NCBI RefSeq assembly: GCF_000417875.1
Contig: NW_006920870.1
Location: 462,769 to 526,768 of the forward strand
Reading direction: 5' to 3'
From: Pseudozyma flocculosa PF-1
Lineage: Eukaryota; Basidiomycota; Ustilaginomycetes; Ustilaginales; Ustilaginaceae
Length of the DNA stretch: 64,000 bases
Shown: positions 48,801-59,461 of the stretch, piece by piece
Numbering within the stretch: the first letter of the stretch is position 1
How the letters are laid out: every line of letters begins with the position of its first letter
Notes under the pieces: generated by a model
Told to the model about the DNA's origin: nothing
Seen by the model: only the letters and a program-made list of their open reading frames with translations
Databases searched by the model: none
Position numbers and translations under genes: made by a program

Positions 48801-49496
48801 CCAGCCGGTGTGTCTACGGGCCTGGGCTACCTCGGCAACGGGTCCGGCAGCCTGATGCCGATCGAGACGACCATCATGCCTGGCAAGGGGGGCCTGCAGC
48901 TGACGGGCAAGCTGGGAGACGTGATCAAGGAGAGCGCCTCGATCGCGCTCAGCTGGATGAAGAGCAACGCGTTCGAGCTCGGCATCACCAAGTCGGCCGA
49001 TGAGAGCCTTCTCGAGAACAAGGACGTCCACCTCCACATGCCCGAGGGCGCCATCGGCAAGGAGGGACCCTCGGCCGGCGTGGCCTTTACCACCAGCTTG
49101 ACCAGCCTGCTGACGGGCCGCAGCCTGCCGCCGACTCTGGCCATGACCGGCGAGGTGTCGCTGCGCGGCATGGTGCTGCCCGTCGGTGGCCTCAAGGAGA
49201 AGCTGCTGGCGGCACACCGCGCGGGCATCACGAAGGTGATCCTCCCCGCCCAGAACCAGCCCAACGTCGAGGCCGACGTGCCCAAGGCGGTGCTCGCCGA
49301 CCTCGAGGTGCACTACGTCAGCAACGTTTGGTCCGCGCTCGACGTGGCATTCGGCGAAGGGCCGTGGAGCGGAAAGGCCCAGGAGATGAGGGCGCAGGAG
49401 GATCGCGAAAACGAGGCTGTCCGCTCGCCGGCGACGGCAGGCGGCGAAAAGATCAAGGAAGACGATGGCGCCAACCAGGACCAGCCCGTCAACTGA
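45855..49496 (+). CDS. PIM1: Mitochondrial ATP-dependent Lon protease
   Basis: A single exon of 1213 residues with an Arg/Ser/Ala-rich mitochondrial presequence ([19 protein letters not shown]). A Gly/Ser linker (about 120-160) precedes the LON N domain, which itself has acidic inserts. The AAA+ module has Walker A GPPGVGKT (634-641, Lys640) and Walker [12 protein letters not shown]. The proteolytic domain has the Ser-Lys dyad: Ser1073 in GPSAG and, 43 residues on, Lys1116 (second Lys of GGLKEK). An insert of about 100 disordered residues separates the AAA+ and protease domains. It degrades misfolded and regulatory proteins in the matrix and helps mtDNA maintenance. Confidence 0.97.
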   Translation: MIPSQRLAARAARPPSRYSVAALAPLQSALPRSPVKAFPAAPSSAKSERSFATLFATGPALPSSTQPWNARSFVTSTSTALPRKKTVPSLKEGEQDEGEHENEAEKDDEHGDRELARANKTSGASGASSSAGNSGSVSGAAGSGSSNSSSSGGSGSSSTSISRSTVPSVYPQVLALPITRRPLFPGFYKAVVIKNPAVCAAIKESMSRGQPYIGAFLLKDEEEDADIITDITKVHKVGVFAQVTSVFPAQPAGSGSGKKDKDGEKSDDEEGITAVLYPHRRIRIDELITPTGETIPTPPPGTEGAGPANPISDEAANEEAARSATGSKVHEIQQAARDEGVLPEKNDATEAAEQESSPDMPSHSAPFQTSFLQDYAVSLVNVTNLAAAPYDKRNDQYIKAVMAELISVFKDIAQLNPLFRDQIANFSISQGAGNVFEEPEKLADFAAAVSTGEVGELQAVLEALDVRERLQKALVVLKKELMNAQLQSKISKDVESKIQKRQREYYLMEQLKGIKKELGIESDGKDKMVDKFREKAAELRMPEAVRKVFDEELNKLTTLEPAASEFNVTRGYLDWLTSIPWGVHSPENYSISNATTVLDEDHYGLKDVKDRILEFLAVGKLKGTVEGKIICLVGPPGVGKTSIGKSIARAVERQFFRFSVGGLSDVAEIKGHRRTYVGAMPGKAIQALKKVGTENPLILIDEVDKIGRGHNGDPSSALLEMLDPEQNGSFLDHYMDVPVDLSRVLFVCTANTLDTIPQPLLDRMEVMEVSSYTADEKRHIARGYLAPQAKEASGLENANITLPDTTIDFLIKHHARESGVRGLRKLLEKVYRKIAFNIVKEHGESVFPEPKEGELAPAQTDAAAAKQGATAAADAPVNDSDAAAGTADSNSQSVTPPPAPSEGETSDDPTGPSSEADADKSLQDGKVPARDAPPEAPAKVTTEKRRPMQVPPDVKVEITIESLRDYLGPPVYHKDRLYTSTMPAGVSTGLGYLGNGSGSLMPIETTIMPGKGGLQLTGKLGDVIKESASIALSWMKSNAFELGITKSADESLLENKDVHLHMPEGAIGKEGPSAGVAFTTSLTSLLTGRSLPPTLAMTGEVSLRGMVLPVGGLKEKLLAAHRAGITKVILPAQNQPNVEADVPKAVLADLEVHYVSNVWSALDVAFGEGPWSGKAQEMRAQEDRENEAVRSPATAGGEKIKEDDGANQDQPVN

Positions 49497-49795
49497 GCGG
49501 ACAGGCGCGCAGCTGCGCAAACCCTCGCCTTGCAATCTGTGTACCGTTGAACCCTTGCCCCTTACGCTGCGTGTTCCACGACCGTTCAGCGAAGAGACGA
49601 GGAGGCGTAGAACGCATCGTATCCATTGCCACCCCTCTCAAGCCTCAGACTGTGGTCTGCAATAATGCTCTGTGGTGCAGGGGAGGTCTCGGCAGAAAGC
49701 GAGGCGCGCTCAGAGCCGGAGTGAGGCCACGCCAGTTGATTCAAGGAAAGGCAGGCGCAGCAGCATTCGACCGGCGTCACGGCAGCATGCGTGGC

Positions 49796-50204
49796 TCAGC
49801 GAGGGCAGGTGCACCTCTGCTCCGGGGGCACCTGGGACATGACCTAGGGCGATGAAGCGCCAACAGAGACGTGTGTCGTGTGCAGAAGCGTCAGCAAATG
49901 AACGGCATCAACTAGCCACACGGTGGGTGGGTGGCCCCCCGACGACCAAGCGCGGGGCATGGGCCGCGAGACGCACCGAGTCGATGTGCTTGCCGCAACC
50001 CTTCCAGGTCGTCTTGCCGCACTTGTCGCCTGGAGAAAGCAGCAGGCAGGGTGGACGGATAGGCAGGTGGCAAAGGGGTGCTCGTGGAGTCAGCCTTGGA
50101 CCTCTACGTCTGCGTCGGAAAGCAGGGCGAGGCTTGCCCTGCCGGCCAGACCCACATTGGACGGCAAAGCACGAGTCGACGAGCTTGTCCGTAGCGGTGG
50201 CCAT
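49796..50204 (-). CDS. Conserved 49-residue cysteine-rich (CxxC) small protein
   Basis: Three tiny exons (50204-50156, 50029-49977, 49843-49796) with introns of 126 and 133 nt (GTGGGT..CAG and GTGCGT..TAG) splice in phase. The product starts MATATDKLVDSCFAVQCDKC, continues GKTTWKGCGKHIDSVMSQVP and ends PEQRCTCPR. The Cys pairs (CDKCG, GCGKH, CTC) and the KTTWKGCGKHIDSV core match a small fungal/eukaryotic protein family that I recall but cannot name; they suggest a zinc-binding knuckle. No single open frame shows it, so automated annotation could easily miss it. Function is unknown. That three independent junctions restore a continuous conserved peptide is the main support. Confidence 0.75.
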
Positions 50205-51599
50205 CTTGATGTCTTTCGAGTAGGGTTGCGGGAAGAAGGCGTGGCGGTGATGGTGGTTAGAAGTGCAGGGGCGGCTCTGGAGGTCGGACGCAGGCGAGTG
50301 TTGAGGAAGCAAGCAAGCTAAGCATTAGAGGTGCATCCTTTCGCCGTGAGCGGGTGCGATCGAGGCGAGCGGCTACTTTCTGGACGCACATCCGTCTAGG
50401 ACAAGAGAGGGAGAGGCAGGGAGAGAGGGGACACCGGTCAAGAAAGGCGCCGGCCCGCGCAGCAAACGAGGCGCAGACAACGACGTACGACGTCCCCTTT
50501 CTCTGAGCGTGTCTCGAGATGGTGTCAGGTCTTGCCACGGCCGTCGGTAGCCAGAACTGAGCATCTCCTCGAAAAGCCATTATTGCTGCCCAGGCCGGCG
50601 ACATGCTGGGCACCGTAAACCGGCGACGACAGAGCAGGTAGGGTTGAGCAAGCTGACTGGACGGCCGGCCTGCCACTCGACCACCAGCTCGCCTCCACGA
50701 GTCATCGCGTACTTCCGCTGCTCGACGGACCTAAAGTCAGGCCGGCATGTAGGTATACGGGTAGCCCTTACAAAGCTCGACCGGTGTCGTGTGCGGCGCG
50801 GTTATAAACTGCAGTTAGAAGAGTCGCGGGCAGAAGAGAAATGTAGCCGGCGCACCTGCCAACCCGAAAAGTTGCCGAGTGACAGAGGGTAGATAGAGGG
50901 CCCGACAGGGGATGGCCCGATATCGTGTCAGTCATTAGTCATCCGAGGAATCGGAAATCGGGCCCAGGGTAATCGATCTAGCCTCCCAGCTGCAAGCGTG
51001 CGATTTCACGGGGCAAAGAGCCACGTACGCTTCGGCCTGGCGGTCGACGCCCGGCCCGTGAAATGCAGGGCCTGGCCAGACAGGCCTCTGGGCTGACTGG
51101 GGCGGATCGCAAGCTGGCGCGCGTCTCGCCCGACGGTGGTGCGGGGAGGAGCCAGGAAGCAAGCCAGCCTTTTAGCCCTTGGTAGGATCAGCGGCGCCCC
51201 TCGCAGCCCACTTCACCCCAGGGGGTAGGTTGCCTACCACGCAAGCCACGGCTCGCCATCACCCACCCGGTCTCCAAGGAAGCGTCGCAATCTGGGCTTT
51301 GCGGGTCACAACCATTCGAGCTTCCCGTCCACCGCATCACCTATCCGCCCGCTCACTTGTGGCATCCGTCCACCCTCGTCCCCGCTTCTTCCTATCCGGC
51401 CTTTGTCGCCACTTTCCTGGGCGCGACTTTGTTGTTCGCTCCATTGCCGTTTCTCCGGCTCCGTTCGTTCCCAGCACCCTCGCACGACCGGCAAGCTCGG
51501 CCATCACGTGGCGGTCCTCTCGGTGTTACTTCGTGTTCGCAGAGCTCGAAAGGATCCAGAGAACTGCGCCCTGCTCTCGCACCGACCCTGTGCGACTCC
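50205..51599. other. Divergent intergenic region; no gene seen
   Basis: 1.4 kb between the CxxC protein and the ABCD transporter. It has GGGAGAGAGG-type purine patches near 50405-50435 and a pyrimidine-rich leader near 51400-51590. Frames on both strands lack domains. Confidence 0.55.
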
Positions 51600-54500
51600 A
51601 TGGCGGCACAATCTAAGCTCGAGGCAGCCTCGCCCTCGTCCCTCGTCCGCCTCCTCACCGCGGGCGGGCAGCGTAGGAGCGTCGCTCTTGCCGCTCTCGT
51701 ACTCCTGTTTGCGCTTCGCAAGCGCCTCGCCGCCCTCGTAGACTCTAACGCGCTTTCCCGCAGGGGCCGCGCCTCGCAGTCCTCGGACCGGGACCTCGAT
51801 GCGGCCCTTCGCCAGGTCTACGTACCCAAACCCGACGGCTCCCGAGAACTCTTGGTGCCACATCGAGGCCGCGTCTCGCGCGTGCCCGTGCGACCAACAA
51901 GGCAGTCGACCTTCGAGGCCGACTTCCGCGAGTTCAAACAGCTTCCTCCCACGTCCGACGCCAGCCTCCCGGCAAAGTCCTCGTCCAAGTCCTCGAGCCA
52001 TGACCAACAAAGGGCGCAAATCGAGGATGCCAAGGCCATGAGGGCAGAAGGCGGTGCCGCAGCCGCAACTGCAAAGAAGGTCGGGGTCAACAAGGAGTTC
52101 TTCCGTCAGTTGAGGTGAGTCTAAATGGCCCGCCTTGTCTCCTCACCTGCGCGCACGGCACACCAGATCACCGGTGTTCGCGTACTAACGGTCTCATTCC
52201 CAACCCCTCTCGCCCCCCGCCCTCGTGATGGACCGCCCCGGGGTACAGAGCCATCTTCCGCATCCTGATCCCGCGCAAGAATTCGAAGGAGGTCTTCATC
52301 TTCGCGCTGCATACGTCGTTCCTGGTGCTCCGCACGTACCTCAGCATGCTCGTCGCCAAGCTCGACGGCGTCATTGTCCGCGACCTTGTCTCCGCCAACG
52401 GCAAGGGCTTCTTGCGCGGACTCGGCCTCTGGTTCCTCTTGGCGATCCCTTCCACCTACACCAACGCGATGATCCGCTACCTGCAGTCGAAGCTGGCCAT
52501 TGGCTTCCGCACCCGCCTCACCCGATACGTGCACGACCTCTACCTCAACGACAAGGCAAACTTCTACCGCATCATCAACCTCGATGGACGCCTCGACTCG
52601 GCCGACCAGTACATTACCACCGACATCGCCCGGTTCTGCGAGACGCTTTCGGCGCTGTACTCGAACGTGTCGAAGCCCGTCCTAGACCTCATCATCTTCA
52701 ACTTTGCACTCAGCCGGTCGCTCGGCCCCGGCGGAGTGCTTGGCCTGTTTGCCAACTACCTCGTGACCGGTTGGGTGCTGCGCAAAGTGACGCCCGCCTT
52801 CGGCAAGCTGGCTGCCATCGAGGCCAAGCTCGAGGGCGACTTCCGGAGCGCGCACAGCCGCCTCATCACCAATGCCGAGGAGATTGCGTAAGTCTTTGCG
52901 GGCCGGCCTCCGTACATGACCCAGCCGCCTGTGGGCTTTCTTTCCCTTGCACCTTCGTGATCGCCTGACCTCGCTCTCTATCTCCTGTGAACCGCTTTCA
53001 TGACCCTTGCAGCTTCTACAACGGTGCGTCAATCGAAGCCAGTATCCTCAATCGAGCCTACATGCGTCTCGTCAGGCACGTCAACAGCATCTTCAAGATC
53101 CGAGTGGCCTTCAACATGACCGAGGACTTCGTGCTCAAGTATGCCTGGTCGGCTGCCGGATACGCCATTATCGCGTCGCCTTTCCTCTTCGGAGTCGAAA
53201 AGAAGAAGGACACGCCTGCTGCGCCGCAGGATGCCGGGGCTGAAACCCCGCGCGCCGGACAGGGAGGCGTTGCGCGACGGACCGAATCGTACATCTCGAA
53301 CCGCCGCCTGCTCCTATCACTGGCCGATGCCGGAAGCCGGCTGATGTACAGCTACAAGGAGCTGGCCGAGCTGGCCGGTTTCACCTCGAGGGTCTACACG
53401 CTCATCTCGACGCTCCACCTGCTCAACAGGGAGCACTACCAGGCCATGCCCAGGCCTGCCGACCTCCCAGCAGACAAGCCCTTCTACGACCTCGGGCATA
53501 TCCAGGGCAAGGTCGTCGAGGGCCAGGGACTCGTGCGTTTTACCGACGTCCCCATTGTGGCACCCGCACCTGGGCTCGAGCGCGGGGGCGAGGAGCTCGT
53601 CAAGGACCTCAGCATCCACATCAAGCCCGGCGAGCACGTCCTCATCACTGGGCCCAACGGTGTCGGCAAGACGGCCGTCGCAAGGGTCGTTGCTGGGCTC
53701 TGGCCTGTCTTTCGAGGTCAGCTGGAGAAGCCCTCGGTTAAGGACATTTTCTTCTTGCCGCAGCGGCCATACCTGTCGACGGGCAGCCTTCGGGACCAAG
53801 TCATCTACCCATACACCTATCCCGAGCACTTGGCGACGGGCAAGACTGACGAAGACCTCCTCAAGATCCTTCAGGACGTCCATCTGGCCTATCTGCCATC
53901 GCGAGAAGGCGGCTGGGAGACTCGCAAAGAGTGGAAAGACGTCTTGTCCGGCGGCGAGAAACAGAGGGTAGGTCCGCTCCGTTTTCGTTCGCGTCGCCGT
54001 GGACTCGTTGCCGACGGTACTGCGACTGACAGCGTTTCTCGCACCTCGCCCTCCCCGACCTTCGCCGCTTCACGCTGCGGCGCCACAGATGGGAATGGCG
54101 CGCCTCTTCTACCATCAGCCCAAGTTCGGTATCTTGGACGAGTGCACGAGTGCCGTTTCCACCGATGGTGAGCGCTACCTCCGCCCCGCCTTGTTCGCAG
54201 CCGAGCCAGACCGAAACTGACTCTACAATCTCTCGTCTGGCTGGTTCTGCTTTCCTCGCAGTGGAGGGCTTGATGTACGCTCGCGCAAAAGACCTTGGTA
54301 TTAGTAAGTGCACGCCTGCTCGGCTAATCGGCTGGTGGCGGTTGTCTTCGCGTTGTCCGGCCCCCGCTGCGCGGCTCAGGGAAGCTCATCGTTCGACCCT
54401 CGCTCGATTCGCGCAGCTCTTGTCACCATCTCGCACCGGCCCTCGCTTTTCAAGTACCACGACGTGCTCTTGCGCCTAACGGGAGAGAACGGGGCATGGG

Positions 54501-54741
54501 AGACGGACTACATCGGCGCCGAGACCGAACAGCTGTCGCTTGAAAATGAAATTGCCGACCTCGAGGTGAGTAACTACGAGCTTTCAGATCAAACGGTGTC
54601 AGATCCAGTGCACCTCGACTCATGCGCCGATTCTTTCCTCGCTCTCTGGTGCGCCGTGCGCAGAAAAAAATGGCCGACGTCGATGGGTGGAAGGACAGAA
54701 TTGGCGAGATCCAAAAGGAGCTTGCCTTCAGCAAGGCCTGA
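51600..54741 (+). CDS. Peroxisomal ABCD-type ABC half-transporter (Pxa1/Pxa2-like, acyl-CoA import)
   Basis: Seven exons: 51600-52114, 52249-52887, 53013-53967, 54089-54167, 54262-54303, 54417-54565, 54664-54741; 818 residues. All introns are 94-134 nt with matched phases. The transmembrane domain matches ALD proteins ([67 protein letters not shown]) and has the EAA-like [14 protein letters not shown]. The nucleotide-binding domain has Walker A GPNGVGKT (598-605), signature LSGGEKQR (696-703), Walker B ILDE (Glu721) and the H-loop ISHRP. The last two exons encode a short C-terminal coiled coil. Half-transporters of this family dimerise to carry very-long-chain acyl-CoA into peroxisomes. Whether it is Pxa1 or Pxa2 is not decided. 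Confidence 0.95.
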
Positions 54742-54814
54742 TCGCTTCCGGGCTCCTGTGGGCCATAGCTCGAGCGCCGCGCGCCGTTGCATCCCCTGCC
54801 ACTTGCTCCTTGGC

Positions 54815-55602
54815 TTAGCTCGACTTGAAAGCCTCCTGCATGTCCGAGATCAGAGTGACCGTCTTCCAGGTGGAAGCGCCTCCTCTGTCAGGCTCCCACC
54901 GATCATGGCCCAGGGCTGCCTGCCCTCCGAGCTCTACCATGAGCCTGAACTTGATGGTCGCGGGGCCGTCATCGGCTTCAGGCACGCCGCCGTTGGATGC
55001 GGTCAACCGCCACTCCATCCATGCGCCCGGACCCATGCCCCCTACCACACCGGCTCCTCCTCCCCCCTTGCGTGCCGGCTCGCCCAGCTGTCGAACGAAA
55101 GAATGGCCTTCTGTGTTCCGATCAATGACGAGGTCTCGCGCGACCGGTACCGTTATTGCAAAGGCCAGCGGTAGGGCTGGAAAGCCTTGCCAGCCTTTGC
55201 CAGCTGCTGAAGAGGGCACGATGTGCGGCTCGGCGTACAGGTCGATCGCAATGAGCTTTAACTGGTCTGGCTCGCATTGGTCGGCACGAAGACCTCGGGC
55301 ATCTGGCTCGTCTGCAGAGAATCGGGTGGGGTGGCGAAGGGCCAGCAGATAGGCTCCCGACCACAATCAGCGGACGCTGCGGGCTCGGAGCTTCATCCGA
55401 CAGCGGGCTTACACTGAAGACTCAGTCCCAGCTGCTTGAAGCTGCGATACTTCACGTCTTTGAACGCTCGCGTTTCGCCCGGAACGGCTTCAACGCCGGG
55501 GCCAAAATTTGCAAGGTATCCCGTCGCGCTTGTCGAGCACTCGTTTGATCCCAGCAGCTGCAGGAGCCGCCATGCCCGGTGCGAAGGGGACGAGAGCACC
55601 AT
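54815..55602 (-). CDS. Unidentified 228-residue protein (two exons)
   Basis: Exon 1 (55602-55413) reads MVLSSPSHRAWRLLQLLGSN and ends FKDVKYRSFKQLGLSLQ at a T|GTAAGC donor. Exon 2 (55311-54815) begins with EPDARGLRADQCEPDQLKLI after a CTCTGCAG acceptor. The 101-nt intron joins in phase, and IAIDLYAEP follows naturally. The C-terminal half has a Gly-rich loop (ARKGGGGAGVVGGMGPG) and then WMEWRLTASNGG, with a terminal ASTWKTVTLISDM strand. Both exons have protein-like composition on the minus strand, unlike the opposite frames. I recognise no domain; the alternating hydrophobic pattern suggests a beta-rich globular protein. The gene is convergent with and only 73 bp from the ABCD transporter. 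Confidence 0.6.
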
Positions 55603-55917
55603 GACTCGGACGAATACAACCCGAGGGAAGCGTCGAGAGGGTTTCGGCACTGGCGACGGCGGTGATGGTGGTGGTGGTGGTGGTGGTGGTGGTGGTGGTG
55701 GTCATCGTCGGCGTCGATAACTAGCAATGTGGAGGAGGCCCAACCGATGGCCACCTCGGAAGTCGGAACTCGGCCTAGGGCGGCAGGCCAGCTTGCCACC
55801 ACGGATCCGAAAATCGCACAGAGGCCCAGACTCCCTTCCAAATTTGCCCGCGCCGCCCGCCTTTGCCATCCTGACCACCATCTATCTGCACACGCTTCCG
55901 TAGCCAAACGCGACAAG
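55603..55917. other. Short divergent promoter between the 228-residue protein and bL33m genes
   Basis: A 315-bp shared upstream region. It contains a (GGT)12 array and nothing else recognisable. Confidence 0.6.
55667..55702. repeat. (GGT)12 trinucleotide microsatellite
   Basis: Twelve perfect copies in the divergent promoter, 65 bp upstream of the minus-strand ATG. Confidence 0.95.
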
Positions 55918-56412
55918 ATGGCGGCCAAGTCCAAAGCAAGGTGAGAGGATCCGCTTCGATGTTCCGCAAGCCCCTCACGAGGCGCGCAGCAGCCTCCCAG
56001 CTCGCTCCACCGGGGCCCGCTGGCTGCTTCCGAAGCCTGCCGGCTGCGTCAGATCGTACCCGATCCTGTCCGTCGTCCGTCGCCAGGTCACTGCAGCGTC
56101 ACTGACTCCAATGCTCCCTTCCACATTGATCCTCGCTGGCAGAGTTGTCGTCGCCCGTCTCCTGTCCACCGCCGGCACCGGGTACATGTACACGACCCGG
56201 AGGACAAGGGTGGCCGATAAGCTCAGCATGATGAAGTTCGACCCAAAGAGTGAGCAGAGCAGAGCAGAGTGAAGCAACGGCGAGCCTTGGTGCACGCTCG
56301 ATGCATCGACCAAACTAACGCGGCATCGACCCCTCTCCCCCCTCCTCCTGGCAACACACCGACCACAGTCAGACAACACGTCCTGTTCAAGGAGACCAAG
56401 GGATCGAAGTGA
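55918..56412 (+). CDS. MRPL39: Mitochondrial large-subunit ribosomal protein bL33m
   Basis: Three exons (55918-55940, 56143-56249, 56369-56412) with introns of 202 and 119 nt code for 57 residues. The start is MAAKSKARVVVARLLSTAGT, then GYMYTTRRTRVADKLSMMKF, then DPKIRQHVLFKETKGSK. The LLSTAGTGY and YDP-x(3)-HVLFKE-type segments are the signature of bacterial L33 and its mitochondrial counterpart (yeast Mrpl39). The protein sits near the E-site of the 54S subunit. The two splice junctions each fall within conserved segments, which fixes them. Length matches the family. Confidence 0.93.
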
Positions 56413-56608
56413 TCGGAGATGGCCTCTTTGACCGCCAGATCGCATCAAGCGTGCCGCTTTGTGGAAGGCTTCGACACATACCGGGCGGGGCTGCAACTCT
56501 GGATTTATGGTAGACACGAGATTTGCTGCTGGTGTACCTGGTGGATCAAGTGAGACCGCAAATAGCATCACATCTAGGCGCCTAAAACGCCTTCCTCTGC
56601 CGCGCGGT

Positions 56609-58957
56609 TCAAAGACTATCAAAGAAGCTTAGCTCGTCTGCGGTCAGAGAATTTCCCTGAACTGCCCGTGCAATCGGGTGCTTGTCAGGTGTCGCTGCAG
56701 CTTTCATCGCAGAACCGTCGCCTTGCTGGCCCTCTTGAGCCGCGCCGAACTCAGGGATCAGCGCCTCGTTGATCCTGGACGGGCCGGTTCGTGCTTCCGC
56801 GGTGAGAGGACGGCTTGTGCGCGGGGGAGGAGGCAGAGAAGCCCGTTTCGATGGCGGAGGTGGCAGGATCCGAGGCGTACCGCGCGCCGCTTGCTCCGGT
56901 CCTGGTGCGATGCCCTTGGGGGCGCTTTGCTGCTTGCTGCCGTCGTCCCAGTCGAGGTCTGACCAGCGAAAGGTCGAGCTTGCCGGGCGCACGATGCCGC
57001 GTCCTTCGGCGGCGCCTGCAGACGCACCCTGATGGCCGTCGGGGCGCACGTTCGCGTGCTCGTGCGTGATTCCCTCGCCGACCGGGAAGGTTGGTGCGAG
57101 ATCCCTGATAAAGAGACTGTCCCGAACATCATTGTCGTCTGTTTTGCCGTCGTCGCCATCGATCAAGTTGCCGAAGCGCGTGGCGAATCGCGCCGAGCTG
57201 GATCCAGCTCCTGTCGGCTCGACCACGGTGTCGGCACCGTCGTAGGTGTTGTCGTAGGCAAGGCTGCCCTCTTCCGTGTACTGGCTTCCGAGTTTGCTGT
57301 CGAGCCAGTTCAAGTCATCCTCGCTGAAGTCTTGGCTTGTGGGCGCTCCAGATCGAGGTCGAGCCAAGCGGGTTCCGAAGAGGTTTCGGTTCCGCCAGCG
57401 GCTCAAGAGAGAGGGCTTGTCTTCAGCCGGGACGCCTTTCTCGTTTTGTGTCATCCCATGCAGACTGGACCCGAAGGGATCATCTGTGTATTCTTGCGCG
57501 TCGTCGCCAGTGTTTGTCTGCGTAGCGTCGAATGCAGCGACTGCCGCTAGGGCTGGAGAAGGCATCGTGGCCGTTACTGGCTCTGTTGATGTCCTCGTTG
57601 GTTGCTGGTCCGTGCTTGCGCGAGGTGAAGGTGTGCCTGCGCTGACGGACGGGCTGCGTATCTCGGTGGATGAGGCCTGACGACCTCTGAAGAGACTGGC
57701 GAGCAAGCCACCAGCGAGAGCGGGCTTGGTCTCCTTTGCTGATGCCTGATACCATCCGGGCCCGGCCTTGCCTTTGCCGTCCTGCTCCGAGGCTTGCGTT
57801 CGCGTATCAGTGGCATTTCGTGTGCCGTTGATGTCGGTGCCCACGGCAACGCCGGTCTCCCACTCTGCCTTGGGTGACGTGTTCGATCGCCTCTTCCACA
57901 GGCTGCTTCCCTCGGAGCTTGTCAGGTTTGCCCCTTTGCCCTCCGTCTGACGGACGGCCTTTCGCGTCAGCGCCGAAGTCCCGAGGGGTTCGCGGCTCTG
58001 GTCCTCCTCCAGGGTCGTGTCTTGGTCCCTCGACGCTGTTGGTGGTGGCGCTCGGAGATTTTGCCAGACACCGGCCTTGGTTCCATCGGCCCCAAACAGG
58101 TTATCCCAGCCTTCGTCCCCGGCCAGGTCCATCTTGAATGCGGCAGCCAAGGTCTGTGTCTCGTCCAGACCCGAAACCATCCTCCTTGCGTCTACTTTCA
58201 GCTGGCTCAGCTCGTCCGATGTCAGCTGCGCGCCTGAGCGAGCGCGCTCGGTGGCCTCGGTGGCCCAGGCATCTGTCTCGAGCGCGCGATGGGCTGGGTC
58301 GGACGTTGTAGAGCGATGAACCGAGGATTCTGGGTCGCAAGAGGGAAGTGTCCCCGTGCCGCTGACTCCATCTGTCCGATCTGGTGTCGTAGCGCTGTGA
58401 TTGCTCGAGACACGGGCCTGATCCGGATCACCCTGCCAGCTTGAAGCGTCTTTGTCCCAACTAATTGGCTCCGGCAAGCTGAACGGATGCCTCGAGGACA
58501 AAGGAAGCCCGAGCTTAGGCGCAGTAAGCGCGCCTGCCGATGCGGAGTCTGCAGCTGACCAGGGATCTGGGCCGTCATCGGAGGCGTAGTGAGCCGGCGA
58601 GGTGGTCGGTGTGCCTGCTGCGGGCAGTGGCACCGCGGAAAGCGAGGAAACTTCTGTCTCGGCTTCAGAAGCCCATGCTGTGCGAGAGTCTGCGAGGAAC
58701 GTCGAGGGTACCTTGTGAAGCTCCGATGGCGCCAGACGTTGCGCCACGCCGTGGCCTGGCTCGATAGCGGCAGGTAGGTGCTGAGGGTCATCTTTTAACC
58801 ACGGATCAGACGAGTCCAGCGGCAGAGAGAAGCCAAGGGAGGCCGAATCTACGGGCTGATGCTCCGAGCCGGATAACGGTACGTCGGAGTCGAGCGTCGA
58901 TGTGCTTGCGACGGCAGCTGGGGCTTCGTCGCTCCAAGGACTGGACCAGGGGTCCAT
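56609..58957 (-). CDS. Disordered protein with DPW and acidic-aromatic motifs (possible trafficking/adaptor-binding protein)
   Basis: An intronless frame of 782 residues starting MDPWSSPWSDEAP. DPW recurs (SDPWLKDD, PDPWSAAD). Regularly spaced acidic-aromatic short motifs occur: EGWDNLFGA, DDLNWLDSKLG, FRWSDLDWDDG and the C-terminal LTADELSFFDSL. LTSDELSQLKVDARRMVSGL in the middle resembles the C-terminal LTADELSFF motif. Everything else is Ser/Thr/Pro-rich. DPW and WxxF/FxDSF-like motifs are known ligands of clathrin-adaptor appendages (epsin- and aftiphilin-type proteins), so a role in vesicle traffic is a reasonable inference, but no folded domain (ENTH, etc.) is present. The family was not identified. 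Confidence 0.7.
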   Translation of the reverse strand: MDPWSSPWSDEAPAAVASTSTLDSDVPLSGSEHQPVDSASLGFSLPLDSSDPWLKDDPQHLPAAIEPGHGVAQRLAPSELHKVPSTFLADSRTAWASEAETEVSSLSAVPLPAAGTPTTSPAHYASDDGPDPWSAADSASAGALTAPKLGLPLSSRHPFSLPEPISWDKDASSWQGDPDQARVSSNHSATTPDRTDGVSGTGTLPSCDPESSVHRSTTSDPAHRALETDAWATEATERARSGAQLTSDELSQLKVDARRMVSGLDETQTLAAAFKMDLAGDEGWDNLFGADGTKAGVWQNLRAPPPTASRDQDTTLEEDQSREPLGTSALTRKAVRQTEGKGANLTSSEGSSLWKRRSNTSPKAEWETGVAVGTDINGTRNATDTRTQASEQDGKGKAGPGWYQASAKETKPALAGGLLASLFRGRQASSTEIRSPSVSAGTPSPRASTDQQPTRTSTEPVTATMPSPALAAVAAFDATQTNTGDDAQEYTDDPFGSSLHGMTQNEKGVPAEDKPSLLSRWRNRNLFGTRLARPRSGAPTSQDFSEDDLNWLDSKLGSQYTEEGSLAYDNTYDGADTVVEPTGAGSSSARFATRFGNLIDGDDGKTDDNDVRDSLFIRDLAPTFPVGEGITHEHANVRPDGHQGASAGAAEGRGIVRPASSTFRWSDLDWDDGSKQQSAPKGIAPGPEQAARGTPRILPPPPSKRASLPPPPRTSRPLTAEARTGPSRINEALIPEFGAAQEGQQGDGSAMKAAATPDKHPIARAVQGNSLTADELSFFDSL

Positions 58958-59461
58958 CGTAGCTGAGGAGCCCCGGCGATGGGTCGGCAGCGATCGCGGA
59001 GATAGGGGGACAGAGGCAAGGCTGTAGCGCTACGATTGGACCGGGGCGCAAGGTAACAAAAGGTTGTTGGTGGCCGCCAACCCACACAGGTTGCCTGCTT
59101 TTGTGAGCTGGCCTTGCTGCTGAGCGATGGAGGATCAGTGTGAGACGAGGTCGAGGTGATGGAAGGCGTAGAACCCGTTGGCGGAGCTCGACTCGAGTAG
59201 TTTTGGCGGAGCCGGGTGCGGTTGGGCCTGGAACGTGCATCCTCGTGGACCGAGATTTCTGTCTTTCCCCCAGTCGGAAGCGTCGGGGACGGAAGCAAAC
59301 CTCAACGCACGAAAGAAGCTAGAATGGCCACGACCAGTTCAGGACACCGAACATGCTTTGACGATCGTCTGGACAATCGGATACAACGACTGCCTGTCTA
59401 CGACTCTACATCTTCGCCCTTTGCGCACGCAATTGCGCAGCCTCCAGGGCCCGAAGAGCGC
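58958..59461. other. Intergenic region between tandem minus-strand genes
   Basis: It holds the 3' flank of the carboxypeptidase gene and the promoter of the DPW protein gene. No gene or distinctive element is seen. Confidence 0.6.

Noticed and set aside
46821..49535. 904-codon open frame antisense to the Lon gene
   Set aside because: Shadow frame of a GC-rich coding sequence; Leu/Val/Arg/Gly-rich with no domain, while the plus strand encodes intact Lon.
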